Source: CAVSRC01 sp963732845
GTDB lineage: Bacteria; Pseudomonadota; Alphaproteobacteria; Rhizobiales; Kaistiaceae
NCBI GenBank assembly: GCA_963732845.1
Contig: CAVTBE010000021.1
Coordinates: 1 to 64,000 of the forward strand
Direction: 5' to 3'
DNA length: 64,000 nt
The notes under the pieces were generated by a model that made no database searches, was not told the origin of the DNA, and saw nothing but the letters and a program-made list of their open reading frames with translations. Shown in pieces: positions 1 through 9,056 of this stretch (position 1 is the first letter of the stretch; the number at the start of each line of letters is the position of its first letter). A program made the position numbers and the translations under genes.

Positions 1-442
1 GCGCCCGTGTGCGCGGCCACGATCCGTTCCTTCGCCGGATGTCATGGCTCATGCGAACTTCCGTCGTGGGGAGCTCGGCGCGGTGCTCGACGGGGCGCGG
101 GTCCTCAGCTTGCACGCGCCGATGCCGTCTGACGGCAGGCCGCTGATCGGCGCCGCGCAGATTGCGCGACTGGCCGAGGGCGCCGTCGTGGTGAATACCG
201 CGCGTGCCGGCCTGGTCGACGCCGACGCGATGCTGGCGGCTCTCGAGAGCCGGCAGGTGGCGGCCTATGCGACCGATGTGTTCGACACCGAGCCGCCGTC
301 GCCCTCGCCTCTTCTGGCGCATCCGCGCGTGATCATGACGAGCCACATCGGCGGCTTCACCACCGCTTCAGTGGAACGCGCGGCCGCGCGTGCGGTGGGC
401 AATCTGCTGGATGTTCTGGTGGTTGAGGCGCATCCAGCGTGA
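1..442 (+). CDS. D-2-hydroxyacid dehydrogenase, C-terminal part (gene starts outside the window; possible frameshift)
   Basis: This is the C-terminal part of an NAD-dependent D-isomer-specific 2-hydroxyacid dehydrogenase (SerA-like). Visible family features are LSLHAPM, the VVNTARAGLVD segment carrying the catalytic Arg, DVFDTEPP with the catalytic Glu region, and TSHIGGFT with the catalytic His. The frame of this part is continuous from position 2, but the residues expected just before it (RVRGHDPFL) lie in a different frame at 3-32. One base therefore appears to be missing near position 30, either a real frameshift or a sequence error. The first in-frame ATG, at 44, is an internal Met and not a credible start. 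The convergent FGGY kinase gene ends 66 bases downstream. The substrate is unknown. Confidence 0.8.
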   Translation, partial: RPCARPRSVPSPDVMAHANFRRGELGAVLDGARVLSLHAPMPSDGRPLIGAAQIARLAEGAVVVNTARAGLVDADAMLAALESRQVAAYATDVFDTEPPSPSPLLAHPRVIMTSHIGGFTTASVERAAARAVGNLLDVLVVEAHPA

Positions 443-508
443 GGCAGGACCGTGCGGCAGGCCGCTGGCCCGACACCGTCGATCTGGCCAACCTCAAGCC
501 AGCCTAAC

Positions 509-2056
509 TCACGTTGATATGTCCCTGAGAGCCGAGATCGTCCCCGAGAGCTCATGCTGCTGCCGCGCCGCAAGGCGGAAAGCTTTCAGCGCCGCTTCAT
601 AGACCGGTGCCGTCGTCGGGTCCGGCACGGTCTTTTCGGTCTTGGCGGTGAGTGCGCGCAGCGGCGAGAATTCCGGCCAGGCTCCCGTGCCGACAAAGGC
701 GAGAGCGGCCGCGCCCAGCGCAGCGGCCTGCTGGTCGATCGCCGTCTTGAGGACGGTGCAGCCGAAGATGTCGGCGAACATCTGCCGCCATGCCGCGCTG
801 CGGGCGCCGCCACCAACCATGACGATCTCGTCGCGCAGCGGCCGCATGCGCCTCAACTCATCCAGGGCAACGCGCAATGCCAGCGCAATGCCTTCGAACG
901 TCGCGCGCATGATTTCCGCCCGACCGTGCTGGAGCCCGAGGCCGACGAAGCCGCCGCGCACAGCCGGGCCGCCCTCGAATGAGGTGCCGCCACCAAGGGT
1001 CGGCACGAACAACAGCCCGCGCGCGCCGCGCGGCGCCGACAGCGCGAGATCCATGATGGCATCATAGGAGTCGCGGCCATCGGCTTCGGCCTGCTGCACG
1101 ATGTCGTGCATCAGCCTGTCGCGAACCCATGAGAGGCTGGTGCCGGAGGAAAAGATCGAGGTTGCCGACAGGTACATGCCAGGCACCACATGGTCGAAGA
1201 CATACGGCTTGACGAAATTGTCGAGCAGCGGCTCGGCGGAAGAAACGTTGAGCCAGCTCGACGATCCCATCGCGATGAATGGATCGCCCTCCTCGAAGGT
1301 AGAGGCACCAAGCGCCATGCAGCTGTTGTCGACGCCGCCGGCCACGACCTTGACCCCCTGCGGCAGACCAAGCGCACGGGCGACGTCGGGGAGCACTTCC
1401 CCGACGATATCGGTCGACGCCACGATCTGCGGCAGCAATCCGGCGTCCAGTCCGGCCGCGGCGAGAAGTTCGGGCGAATAGCGCCGTGCCCTAAGGTCGT
1501 AGGCGCCGAGGCCGGACGCGTAGGACTGGTCGGTCAGGACGCGGCCGGTCAGGCGGAGATTGATGTAGTCCTTGCTGCCGATGATGGTCCGCGTTCGCGC
1601 GAAGACCTCCGGCTTGTGATTACGCAGCCAGAGGATCTTGAACAGCGTATAGAGCGGCGCCGGAAAGCCATTGCCGGTGGTCTGGTACCAGGCAACGCGA
1701 TCGACCGAAGCAAAGAAGGCGTCTGCCTCCGCTTCGGCCCTGCCGTCAGACCAGATCGGCACGTTCTCCTCAAGCGGCTCGTCATGGTCGTCGAGCGGGA
1801 TACAGCCGAGGCTGTGACCGGAAAGGGCAATCGCCTTGATCGAACCGACATCGACACCCGGCGCGGCGAGCAGAGCCCTGATGCTTTCCTTGGTCGCTGT
1901 CCACCAGTCCTGCGGGCGCTGCTCATGGCGGAGGGAGGAGGGATAGAAAGTCTCGTAGGTGACGACCTGCTCGGCGACGCAAATGCCGTCCTCGCGGAAC
2001 ACGCCGGCCTTCGCCCCTCCCGTCCCCAGATCCAGCGCTATGACAGACACCGACAT
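509..2056 (-). CDS. FGGY-family carbohydrate kinase (xylulokinase-like)
   Basis: A 515-residue sugar kinase that transfers phosphate from ATP to a ketose or polyol. The N-terminal phosphate-binding motif ALDLGTGGAKAGVF, the central DNSCMALGAS and GSSSWLNVS segments and the C-terminal GGGARSAAW adenosine motif are all present, and the length is normal for the family. I chose the ATG at 2056 because the FGGY fold begins right there; further in-frame upstream codons would overlap the deoC-like gene. It lies 17 bases after that aldolase gene in the same direction, so the two are probably cotranscribed. The context (aldolase, RpiR regulator, sugar-phosphate isomerase) implies that it feeds a rare sugar into central metabolism. 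The substrate cannot be read from the sequence. Confidence 0.88.
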   Translation of the reverse strand: MSVSVIALDLGTGGAKAGVFREDGICVAEQVVTYETFYPSSLRHEQRPQDWWTATKESIRALLAAPGVDVGSIKAIALSGHSLGCIPLDDHDEPLEENVPIWSDGRAEAEADAFFASVDRVAWYQTTGNGFPAPLYTLFKILWLRNHKPEVFARTRTIIGSKDYINLRLTGRVLTDQSYASGLGAYDLRARRYSPELLAAAGLDAGLLPQIVASTDIVGEVLPDVARALGLPQGVKVVAGGVDNSCMALGASTFEEGDPFIAMGSSSWLNVSSAEPLLDNFVKPYVFDHVVPGMYLSATSIFSSGTSLSWVRDRLMHDIVQQAEADGRDSYDAIMDLALSAPRGARGLLFVPTLGGGTSFEGGPAVRGGFVGLGLQHGRAEIMRATFEGIALALRVALDELRRMRPLRDEIVMVGGGARSAAWRQMFADIFGCTVLKTAIDQQAAALGAAALAFVGTGAWPEFSPLRALTAKTEKTVPDPTTAPVYEAALKAFRLAARQQHELSGTISALRDIST

Positions 2057-2073
2057 CGCCGTTGACAACCGGG

Positions 2074-2817
2074 TCAGGCAGCAGTCGCGTCTACGGTGAG
2101 ACGCCCACCGGGAAGCACAGCGCACTGGCGCACAAGGTTGACGGCGACCCTGGTGTTGATGCCGAAGCGCGTAACGCCGAGGCGGAGCATGTCGGCGATC
2201 GTGCCGAGGTCACGGATGCCGCCCGATGCCTTCACTTGGACGGCGCCAGCGACAGTCTCGATGATGATGCGCAGCCTCTCCACCGTGGTTGCACTCGCAG
2301 TCCAGCCGGTCCCGGTCTTCACGAAGGCTGCGCCACTTTCGGCAACGATGGCCGACCCCCTTCGGATTTCGGCGTCGGTCAGGTGGGCCATTTCCAGTAT
2401 GACCTTGAGCGGTACCGGAGCAATGGCCTCGACGACCGCCCGGATGTCGGCCGCCACATAGTCGAGGTCGCCCGACTTCAGGCGTCCGACATTGATCATC
2501 ATGTCCAGTTCTTCGGCGCCGTCGGCCGCCAGTGCGATCGCCTCCGCGACCTTGATGCGGGTGGCATGTCCACCGGAAGGGAAACCGATTGGTCCGCCGA
2601 CCATGGTTCCACAACCTTGCGGAATGAGCGAACGCAGGAGCGGCACGAAATTCGGCAGGACATGCGCCGCAATGAAACCTTCCGCCGTCGCGATCTCGGC
2701 AAGCTCGCGGACGTCCGCCTCCGTGCTGAACGCCTGCACGGCGCTGATGTCGATCAACGCGGCGAGATCGCGCGGTGTGAGGGCGGCGGCACGCGGCGGC
2801 GGGGCGAGAGAGGTCAT
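2074..2817 (-). CDS. deoC: Deoxyribose-phosphate aldolase (DeoC family)
   Basis: A 247-residue class I aldolase of the DeoC/LacD barrel family, known to cleave 2-deoxyribose-5-phosphate to glyceraldehyde-3-phosphate and acetaldehyde. The Schiff-base lysine segment FVKTGTGW and the second active-site segment VKASGGIRD are visible, as is the N-terminal LAALIDISAVQ typical of DeoC (where LIDHT is more usual). The start at 2817 has AGGA about 8 bases upstream and gives the normal family length; longer readings run through the promoter. It is followed directly by the FGGY kinase, so the physiological substrate may be a phosphorylated sugar other than deoxyribose phosphate; that is inference. Confidence 0.88.
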   Translation of the reverse strand: MTSLAPPPRAAALTPRDLAALIDISAVQAFSTEADVRELAEIATAEGFIAAHVLPNFVPLLRSLIPQGCGTMVGGPIGFPSGGHATRIKVAEAIALAADGAEELDMMINVGRLKSGDLDYVAADIRAVVEAIAPVPLKVILEMAHLTDAEIRRGSAIVAESGAAFVKTGTGWTASATTVERLRIIIETVAGAVQVKASGGIRDLGTIADMLRLGVTRFGINTRVAVNLVRQCAVLPGGRLTVDATAA

Positions 2818-2853
2818 GGGAGAATCCTGACGACAACGAGACACTGGCCGAAA

Positions 2854-2868
2854 TGTCGCAAAACTACA
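2854..2868 (-). promoter_or_regulatory. Candidate RpiR-type operator upstream of deoC
   Basis: On the minus strand, TGTAGTTTTGCGACA is an imperfect TGT(A/C)G-N5-C(G/T)ACA palindrome. A TTGACT that could serve as the -35 box lies at 2874-2879 just upstream. RpiR/HexR regulators often bind TGTA...TACA-like palindromes, and an RpiR gene sits immediately upstream. Assignment is by position and pattern only. Confidence 0.35.
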
Positions 2869-2984
2869 GAAATAGTCAAATATTCTCGCGCTGCGGAGGC
2901 GCCTTCCGACAATTCGTCGCGGGGCAAGGGTGGGCCGTCGGCTGCGTCGCGACTGCCGGTCGGCACGCCCGGCGCCGGCCCGGA

Positions 2985-3875
2985 TCAAATGCGTTCGGTC
3001 GTCCGCAGATAACGCAACTGCCGCTTCATCTCGGTGAAGCGTTCGATGTGGTCGGCGCCGCGCCTCAGCGCAACCGCGGTAGACAGCGTGTCGATCACGG
3101 CGAGCGCGGCGATGCGCGAGATCGTCGGCGTGTAGATGTTCGTGTTTTCCAGCGTCTCGACCAGAATGACGATATCGCACTGGTCGACGAGCGGTCCCTT
3201 CATGCCGACGATGCCGATGACCGTGCAGCCGCGTGCCCGCGCCGTGGCCGCCGCCTCGACGATCGACCGCGTCGCGCCCGTATTCGAAATCACGACGACG
3301 ACATCACCGGGCCCGAGCTGCGAGACCACCATGATCTGTTGATGCGAATCGTTTTCCGCCCCGCAGGGGACACCGAACATCGGAAACTTCTGCTGGGCAT
3401 CGCGGGCCACGATGCCCGATGCGCCGAAGCCGAAGAACTCGATGCGATTGGCCTTCTCGAGGACATCGATGGCCTCGCTGATCGACGCAACGTCCATGTG
3501 GCGGCGCACCCAGTCGAGGCTGGTGATCGTGTAGTCGAAGATCTTTTCGGCCACTTCGGCGGGGGAGTCGGTTTCCAGGATCACCGAATGCGTGGCCGGG
3601 GTTCCGAGCGCCAGGCTCTGTGCAAGACGGAGCTTGAAATCCTGATAGCCCTGGCAACCGATCGAGGTACAGAACCGGATGACCGTAGGTTGGCTCACGC
3701 CGGCCCATTCGGCCGTCTCCGCCACCGTCGCATTGAGCATCCGCTTCGGATCGGCGAGCACCACATCGCATACCTTGCGATCGGATTTCCTCAGTTCGTT
3801 GCGCTTCTTGCGCGCCACTTCGAGCACATTGTCGCTGGCATTGAGGGGGCTGGAAATTCGCGGCTTGGGAGGCAT
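2985..3875 (-). CDS. MurR/RpiR-family transcriptional regulator (HTH + SIS domain)
   Basis: A 296-residue regulator. Residues about 25-100 form the RpiR helix-turn-helix (NATVAETAEWAGVSQPTVIR, then a GCQGYQDFKLRL segment). Residues about 135-270 form the SIS sugar-phosphate-binding domain (FFGFGASGIVA, VVVISNTGATRSIVEAA). Length and domain order are standard. The start ATG at 3875 is the first one before the HTH. It lies between the cupin isomerase and deoC-like genes on the same strand, so it most likely senses a phosphorylated intermediate of this cluster and controls it. Whether it activates or represses cannot be told. Confidence 0.92.
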   Translation of the reverse strand: MPPKPRISSPLNASDNVLEVARKKRNELRKSDRKVCDVVLADPKRMLNATVAETAEWAGVSQPTVIRFCTSIGCQGYQDFKLRLAQSLALGTPATHSVILETDSPAEVAEKIFDYTITSLDWVRRHMDVASISEAIDVLEKANRIEFFGFGASGIVARDAQQKFPMFGVPCGAENDSHQQIMVVSQLGPGDVVVVISNTGATRSIVEAAATARARGCTVIGIVGMKGPLVDQCDIVILVETLENTNIYTPTISRIAALAVIDTLSTAVALRRGADHIERFTEMKRQLRYLRTTERI

Positions 3876-4034
3876 TCAGTGCTCGATCACTACAGGCTTT
3901 GTCGCTCTGGCGCGAAACCTGCCGAATGGGTCGACGGCGTCCACATGTTGCAGATGGTGGGCCAAATCTAGCAAGCTTCCTTTGCGCCGGGACAGGTGCG
4001 GACCGCCAATCGCCGCCCGTCCCGCCCATCCTCC

Positions 4035-4715
4035 TCACGTCATGGCGCCCTGCGGCTTCGTCGTCACCGACGGGCTTTTTGCCGGCGGCATGGTGTGGCG
4101 ATAAAGAACCGCTCGCGCCGCCGCGCTGCGCGGGCACCAGTCGGGATTGTCGACCTGCATCCACCCGCCGCTGCCGTCGTCGACGATGCGCGCGCGCATG
4201 CCGCCGGACCGCTCGATGATGCCGTAGTCCTGGCCGGCATCGGCCGGGTAGCAGAAGATCATCACCAGCTCGTCGTCGCCGACATTGACCGACCGGTGAA
4301 TCCAGAAGGGTGGTACGTAGCACGCCGTCATCGGCCCGATCGGCACGGCGCGGACCTCGCCTTCCGGCGATTCCAGCAGCATCACGCCGCGGCCCTTCTG
4401 GCCGTAGTAGAGTTCGGGCCTGTCCGCGTTTCTGTGGATGTGGCCGCGCGTCAGGAAGAACTCGTCACCGACCTTGCCGGGCACCATGCGTGTGACGCCG
4501 AAGATGACATCGCCGGTAACCTCCCGCGGGCGGAATTCACCGACGTTGTAGACGACGCGATCTGCCCACTCGGCCTGCATGCCGGCAAAGGCGGCAGGGT
4601 CTGCGTAAAGCCCTTCGAGATCGCGAAAGCGTTTGGTGTAGCGGCCGGTTCCATTGGTCATGTTGCCGCTGTCTAGGTCGACCTGGCAGCTGACGGGCTC
4701 AAACAGCTCTTTCAA
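4035..4715 (-). CDS. Cupin-type (archaeal-type) glucose-6-phosphate isomerase
   Basis: A 226-residue cupin metalloenzyme of the archaeal-type phosphoglucose isomerase family, which interconverts glucose-6-phosphate and fructose-6-phosphate. The metal ligands are in place: GHIHRNADRPELYYG gives HxH and the Glu, and PPFWIHRSVN gives the later His. The N-terminal GRYTKRFRDLEGLYAD segment is typical. I chose the TTG at 4715 because GCGAGG lies 7 bases upstream and no ATG precedes the conserved domain within reach; a reading extended to 4952 would run through decayed sequence. This enzyme type is rarer in proteobacteria than the classical Pgi. The true substrate may be another sugar phosphate. Confidence 0.82.
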   Translation of the reverse strand: MKELFEPVSCQVDLDSGNMTNGTGRYTKRFRDLEGLYADPAAFAGMQAEWADRVVYNVGEFRPREVTGDVIFGVTRMVPGKVGDEFFLTRGHIHRNADRPELYYGQKGRGVMLLESPEGEVRAVPIGPMTACYVPPFWIHRSVNVGDDELVMIFCYPADAGQDYGIIERSGGMRARIVDDGSGGWMQVDNPDWCPRSAAARAVLYRHTMPPAKSPSVTTKPQGAMT

Positions 4716-4959
4716 AACCGGAACCTCGCATACGGATTTTGGTAATTTTGCTCCACATTGATGGATCTGGCAAGGGGACCCGCACATCTCTGGCGGAGTG
4801 CCCTCTGTAATCGGGGCTTGGGCGTCGAACACGATACCGTTCGGCGCCGACAGGGAGTCACGCTTCCAGCATGACGGCGCAGGCACTCGGACGGTGGGCC
4901 AAATAGACGACTGCGCCAATTGCTCAGCGTTCGGGGCGAGCATCATCGCCAACGTCGGG

Positions 4960-5801
4960 AACCTAGTCTCGCTTCGTTGGGAGTCGACGATGCCCTGATC
5001 TTGGCACCTTGGTTCGACCCTGCATTTCGATATGAGGATCTGCTCTACTTGCCCAATGACACTGCGGTCGCGCGCTGCTTGTGTCTTGCGCGCGGTCTAC
5101 GGCCTGACCCGGAGGGAACCGATCTCGCTTGGTCACGATGCCCGGCTGATGCCGGCGAAGTACGTCCGCCCCTATTCGTGGGGACCAACGCGTTGGAGCG
5201 CAACATGATGACGACACTCTACGGCCTGAGGGCCTGCGGTGCCGTTGGTGACCTGCTCGGAGCACTCGGATCCAAGCGTCCGCGCAAAGGCGGTGGCGAG
5301 CTCGAACGTGGTCGTGCCGAGGCCGTGGGTCAGCCCACCCATGAGGGTGGCAACCCAGGCATTTCTGAAACGTCTCGGTGTCAGGCTTGGTAACGCCGCG
5401 GCCAGCGTGCGTCCCCAGCCAACGCCGAGGCCGACGCCGTCGGTCAATAGTTCATCGAGGACTTCGCCGGCAGCCTTGCCGATCGCGCGCTGCTGGTCTT
5501 GTTCGTCATCGAGGTGCGGCACCACACGTACGGACACAAGTCCGTACTTTTTCTGCAGCTTATCCTCGAGCTCGACGCAATCGATGAGCGAAAGCTTTAT
5601 TTCCGTGCGCACCGCCCCGTCGGCGCGGAGCTGTCCGACGATCCTGTTTACGCGCGTGCGTGCAAAGTTGAGTTTCTTGGCGATCTCTTGCTGAGTCAGC
5701 CCGGCAACAAAGTAATACCATGCAACGCGTGCGCGCGTCGTATCCAATTCTTGGATTTCTCGATCGGAATCGGCGGCACCAATGCGTCTGCGTTCCATCA
5801 C
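4960..5801 (-). pseudogene. SorC/DeoR-family sugar-responsive regulator, degraded at the C-terminal end
   Basis: The 5' part (5801 down to about 5265) reads as a SorC regulator: HTH with GLTQQEIAKKLNFARTRVNR, then the start of the sugar-binding domain (LGVGWGRTLAAAL, MGGLTHGLGTTTFELA). The intact frame stops at 5172 after 209 residues, whereas the family usually has about 315. After residue about 175 the reading loses similarity, while fragments such as IMLRSNAL and YFAGISRAS appear in other frames further along, as expected for a gene with several small indels. The boundary near 4960 is approximate. Related SorC proteins (EryD, LsrR) control kinase-containing sugar operons, so this was probably the former local regulator. 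Confidence 0.7.
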
Positions 5802-6222
5802 CGGATCCTCACATGTCGACCCGGAACCTCGTCGATTGCTTGCCGTCGATCATCGCTGGACCAGCCGAATAACGCATCCTGCGATGGTCGCCTTTGCAGA
5901 GCAACTGCCTTGTTCCCCGACTTAAGCCGGCTTTCCGAGAGAGCCTGTCTGCTTATGCCCCGCAAAGCGGTGGGCTGCAAACTCAGGCATCGGCCACATC
6001 CAAGGCGGGGTCCTCAAGCAGACTTCGCCTGCCAAAGGCGGCAGGAGCGCTTCAGAGCGCGGGCCTATTCCGGCAAGCAGCCGCTCACCGAACTGCGACC
6101 CGGTCGTCCCCTGTCGCCGCGACGGCGCCGATATTGCCGGCGCCCTGCGCTGGGCCAATCGGGGAATGGCGCTTGCCTCACACGAAAGAGCCAATTATTG
6201 ATAATGATAATGGAGGGGGAGT
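5802..6222. other. Intergenic region between divergent SorC remnant and GntR operon
   Basis: About 420 bases with no convincing gene. It holds a short hairpin (CCTGCC/GGCAGG at 6028-6045) and an AT-rich stretch at 6192-6211 just before the GntR Shine-Dalgarno GGAGG (6212-6216). This stretch probably contains the promoter of the 6223-12707 operon, but I cannot place -35 and -10 boxes with confidence. No tRNA or riboswitch structure was recognised. Confidence 0.5.
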
Positions 6223-6864
6223 TTGCTGGAAATGCGTCCGCGGGATGCCATCTACGCTGCCGTCAAACGTCGCATCGTTCTCAACGAGCTGCGGCCGGGC
6301 GTAGCCCTCACCGAGCTCGGTCTCGCTGCTGACCTGGGTTGCAGTCAGGGTCCTGTGCGCGAAGCGCTGATGCGGCTGCAGGAGGACGGACTCGTCCTGC
6401 GCAACGGTCATCGCGGCACAGTGGTCACCTCGCTCAATCCCGAGGAAGCCATCGAAATCCTCGCGCTTCGGCGCCGCATCGAGGTGCGGGCGGCACCGCG
6501 CGCGGTCCAGTCCGTCGATGCGCGGGCGCTGGAGCGCTTGAGCACTTTCAAGGCGCGCATGATCGATGCGGCACGGGCGGGTGACGAGTACGGCCTCATC
6601 GAGCTCGATACGGCGTTTCATCTCGAGATCTTCCGGCTCGCCAAACTGCAGGCGCTGGAACAGATCCTGGTGCGCTGCATTCTCCATTCGCATCGGCAGA
6701 AGCTTTGGGAGCCGCGCCACCGCCGGCCGCTTGTCGACACCGCCGCCCGTCACAACGCGCTTTACGAATTGCTGGCGGCGCGCGATGGCCAAGGGCTCGC
6801 CGACGCGCTCGGACGGCACATCGACACGATCGTGGAAATCCAATCGGTGCGGGCCGCATCATGA
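6223..6864 (+). CDS. GntR-family transcriptional regulator (FadR/FCD type)
   Basis: A 213-residue regulator. Residues about 8-70 are the winged helix (ELGLAADLGCSQGPVREALMRL, then GLVLRNGHRGTVV). Residues about 80-205 are the all-helical FCD ligand domain, with D and H metal-ligand-type positions (LIELDTAFHLEIF, RHNALYELL, GRHIDTI). The TTG at 6223 has GGAGG six bases upstream; the next candidate is the ATG at 6232. It is the first gene of a tightly overlapped operon, with its stop inside the ATGA start of the esterase gene, so it is most likely the operon's own ligand-responsive repressor. Confidence 0.92.
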   Translation: MLEMRPRDAIYAAVKRRIVLNELRPGVALTELGLAADLGCSQGPVREALMRLQEDGLVLRNGHRGTVVTSLNPEEAIEILALRRRIEVRAAPRAVQSVDARALERLSTFKARMIDAARAGDEYGLIELDTAFHLEIFRLAKLQALEQILVRCILHSHRQKLWEPRHRRPLVDTAARHNALYELLAARDGQGLADALGRHIDTIVEIQSVRAAS

Positions 6865-7847
6865 GCGTTCCCATCGATCCCGACATGCTGCCGATCCTCG
6901 AGGCGATGCGGGCGGCACCGCCGGTTGACTACGCGGCGATGCCGATTGGCGAAGCACGAAACGTCTGGAATGGCGGCGTCGCGCCATGGCGCGATCTGGC
7001 CCCGGCGGTTCGCCATGTCGATGAGCTGACGCTGGCCGGCCCCGCCGGCCCGATCCGCGCGCGGCTCTTTCGATCGACCGAAGGCCGTCTGCCGCTGATC
7101 GTGTTCGTTCATGGCGGCGGCTGGACCTTCGGGTCGGTGGATTCGCATGAAGTCGAAATGCGCCATCTGGCGCTGACATCGGGCGCCGCCGTGCTGGGCT
7201 TCGACTACCGGTTGGCGCCGGAACATCCGTTTCCTGCTCCGCTCGACGATGTGCACGCCGTGCTGACGGACGTCCGGAACGGCGCACTCGGCAGCGCGGT
7301 GGATACATCCCGCATCGCGCTGGCCGGCGACTCGGCGGGGGCGAACCTTGCGCTCGGCGCCCTTCTCTTGCTCCGCGATACCGGCACGGCGGACATCGCC
7401 GGGGCGGCACTTTTCTACGGCTGCGTCACACCTCAGTCTGACAGCGCCAGCCACCGGCTGTTCGGGAATGGCGAATTCGGCCTGACGACCGAACGCATGA
7501 ACTGGTACTGGCGAAACTTCCTGGGCAACAGCAACGGCACGCCGCCGGCGTTGGCCGCGCCCCTCAGCGCGGTCCTCGAAGGGCTGCCGTCACTCTACCT
7601 CGTCGCCGCTGGCCTCGACCCGCTCCGCGACGACACGCTGGCACTCGCCGAAGCGCTTTCGGCCGCAGGTGTCCGCCATGAACTCGAGACCGTACCCGGC
7701 GTCATCCACGGCTTTCTCGGCCGGGCGCCGAAACTGCCTGCCGCGCAACGCGCCCTTGCGTCGGCCGGTGCCTTTCTTGGGCGAGTGCTCGCAAACAACG
7801 ACGATGGGAGGAAGACAAGATGGAACGCAGAACCTTTCTCAAGCTGA
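6861..7847 (+). CDS. Alpha/beta hydrolase, HSL-type esterase
   Basis: A 328-residue serine hydrolase of the hormone-sensitive-lipase (acetyl esterase) family. It has the oxyanion motif HGGGW, the nucleophile elbow GDSAGAN, the acid in AAGLDPLRDD and the catalytic His in VIHGFL, in the usual order, plus FDYRLAPEHPFPAPLDD. There is no signal peptide, so it is cytoplasmic. Its ATG overlaps the GntR stop and its own end overlaps the start of the binding-protein gene by 28 bases, so it is translationally coupled to a sugar ABC operon. It could remove ester groups (for example acetyl) from an imported glycoside or sugar; the real substrate is unknown. Confidence 0.88.
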   Translation: MSVPIDPDMLPILEAMRAAPPVDYAAMPIGEARNVWNGGVAPWRDLAPAVRHVDELTLAGPAGPIRARLFRSTEGRLPLIVFVHGGGWTFGSVDSHEVEMRHLALTSGAAVLGFDYRLAPEHPFPAPLDDVHAVLTDVRNGALGSAVDTSRIALAGDSAGANLALGALLLLRDTGTADIAGAALFYGCVTPQSDSASHRLFGNGEFGLTTERMNWYWRNFLGNSNGTPPALAAPLSAVLEGLPSLYLVAAGLDPLRDDTLALAEALSAAGVRHELETVPGVIHGFLGRAPKLPAAQRALASAGAFLGRVLANNDDGRKTRWNAEPFSS

Positions 7848-9038
7848 CAGGGGCCGCCACGCTCGCCGGCATGTTCGCCAGGCCGGCGCTCGCCGCACCC
7901 GCCACCGTTCGCTGGTGGTACCATTTTGACAACCCGCAAGCCTCGCCTGCCGATCTCATCGCCAAGTTTGAAGCCGCCAATCCGGACATCAAGATCGCGG
8001 CAGAGAACATCCCGTGGGGCGGCGGCAACGACTATTACACCCGCTTGTTTGCAAGCGTCGTTGCGGGCAACGCGCCGGACTGCGCCATGGTCAAGCTCAA
8101 CAACCAGGCGCGCCTGCTCGAGATGCAGGCATTGGAGCCGATCGAAAACATGATCGCTTCCTGGGACGCCCGCACGGACATCTCCGACAGCATCTGGTCG
8201 GTCAACAAGGCGAGCGACGGCCATCAGTACTACCTGCCTCTGCAGTTCGTGGTGATCTATCTCTATTACCGCGTCGACCTGTTTGCGGCCGCCGGGCTCA
8301 AACCGCCGACGACCTTCGACGAGTTCCTGACGGCGGCGAAGGCGTTGACCAAGGACGGCGTCTTCGGTTTCGGCATGCGGGGCGGCGGCGGCGGCTTTGA
8401 TAATTGGGGGCCGTTCGTCCTGGGCGGCGGCGCCAATTTCTCGAAGGGCGGCATGATCTCGGATGCCGCGCTCAAGGCCAACCGCTTCTACGTCGGGTTC
8501 GGCACCGAGGCCAAGGTCATCCCGCCTTCAGCGCCAACCGACGGCTTCAAGCAGATTACGACGAATTTCCAGTCGGGTCGCACCGCCATGGCCATCCATC
8601 ACGTTGGCTCGTCCAACGACATGGTCAAGGCGCTCGGCGACAAGGTATCGGCGGTGCCGGTGCCGCGTGGTCCGGACGGCAAGGGCTGGACGCTCTATGG
8701 TGACGAGTTCGAACGCTGTGTTCGCAGCTTCCAAGGAAAAGGAAGCCGCGTTCAAATGGATCAGCTTCTTGTCGACCGGCGAGAACAATGCCGCCTTCAC
8801 GCAGCTGACCGGGCAGCTTTCGGTGACCGCCTCCGGCGCCAAGCTCGACACCACCCACCAGCCGCGTTTCGTCGAGGCGAGCACCGCGTCCTTGCCGATG
8901 GCAGGCGTTCTGCCGGACTTCCCCAAGACTGCCGATTTCACCGGTTCCGTCTGGCCGACCAACATGCAGCAGGCGCTGCTCGGTCAGATCACGCCGGATG
9001 CGATGATGCAGGCAATCGAGACCCTTTATCACGGTTGA
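7820..9038 (+). pseudogene. Family-1 ABC sugar-binding protein, split by a one-base frameshift
   Basis: The periplasmic solute-binding protein of the following permeases. The N-terminus carries a Tat-like signal (ERRTFLKL, then a hydrophobic stretch ending ARPALAAP). The body is a family-1 fold (WWYHFDN, DCAMVKLNNQARL, AGLKPPTTFDEFLTAAKAL). After LYGDEF the frame is lost: the continuation NAVFAASKEKEAAFKW lies in the next frame and runs to the stop at 9036-9038. Removing the G at 8711 (ttcGaac to ttcaac) gives one uninterrupted 405-residue protein of normal length. Either this copy is broken, or the base is a sequencing or assembly error; the rest of the gene shows no decay. Confidence 0.85.
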
Positions 9039-9056
9039 CCTATCCACCACGTTGGC

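Noticed and set aside
6200..6211. GATAATGATAAT resembling half of a Fur box before the GntR gene
   Set aside because: Only half of the classical box is present, alphaproteobacterial iron regulators use other sites, and the operon has no iron-related gene.
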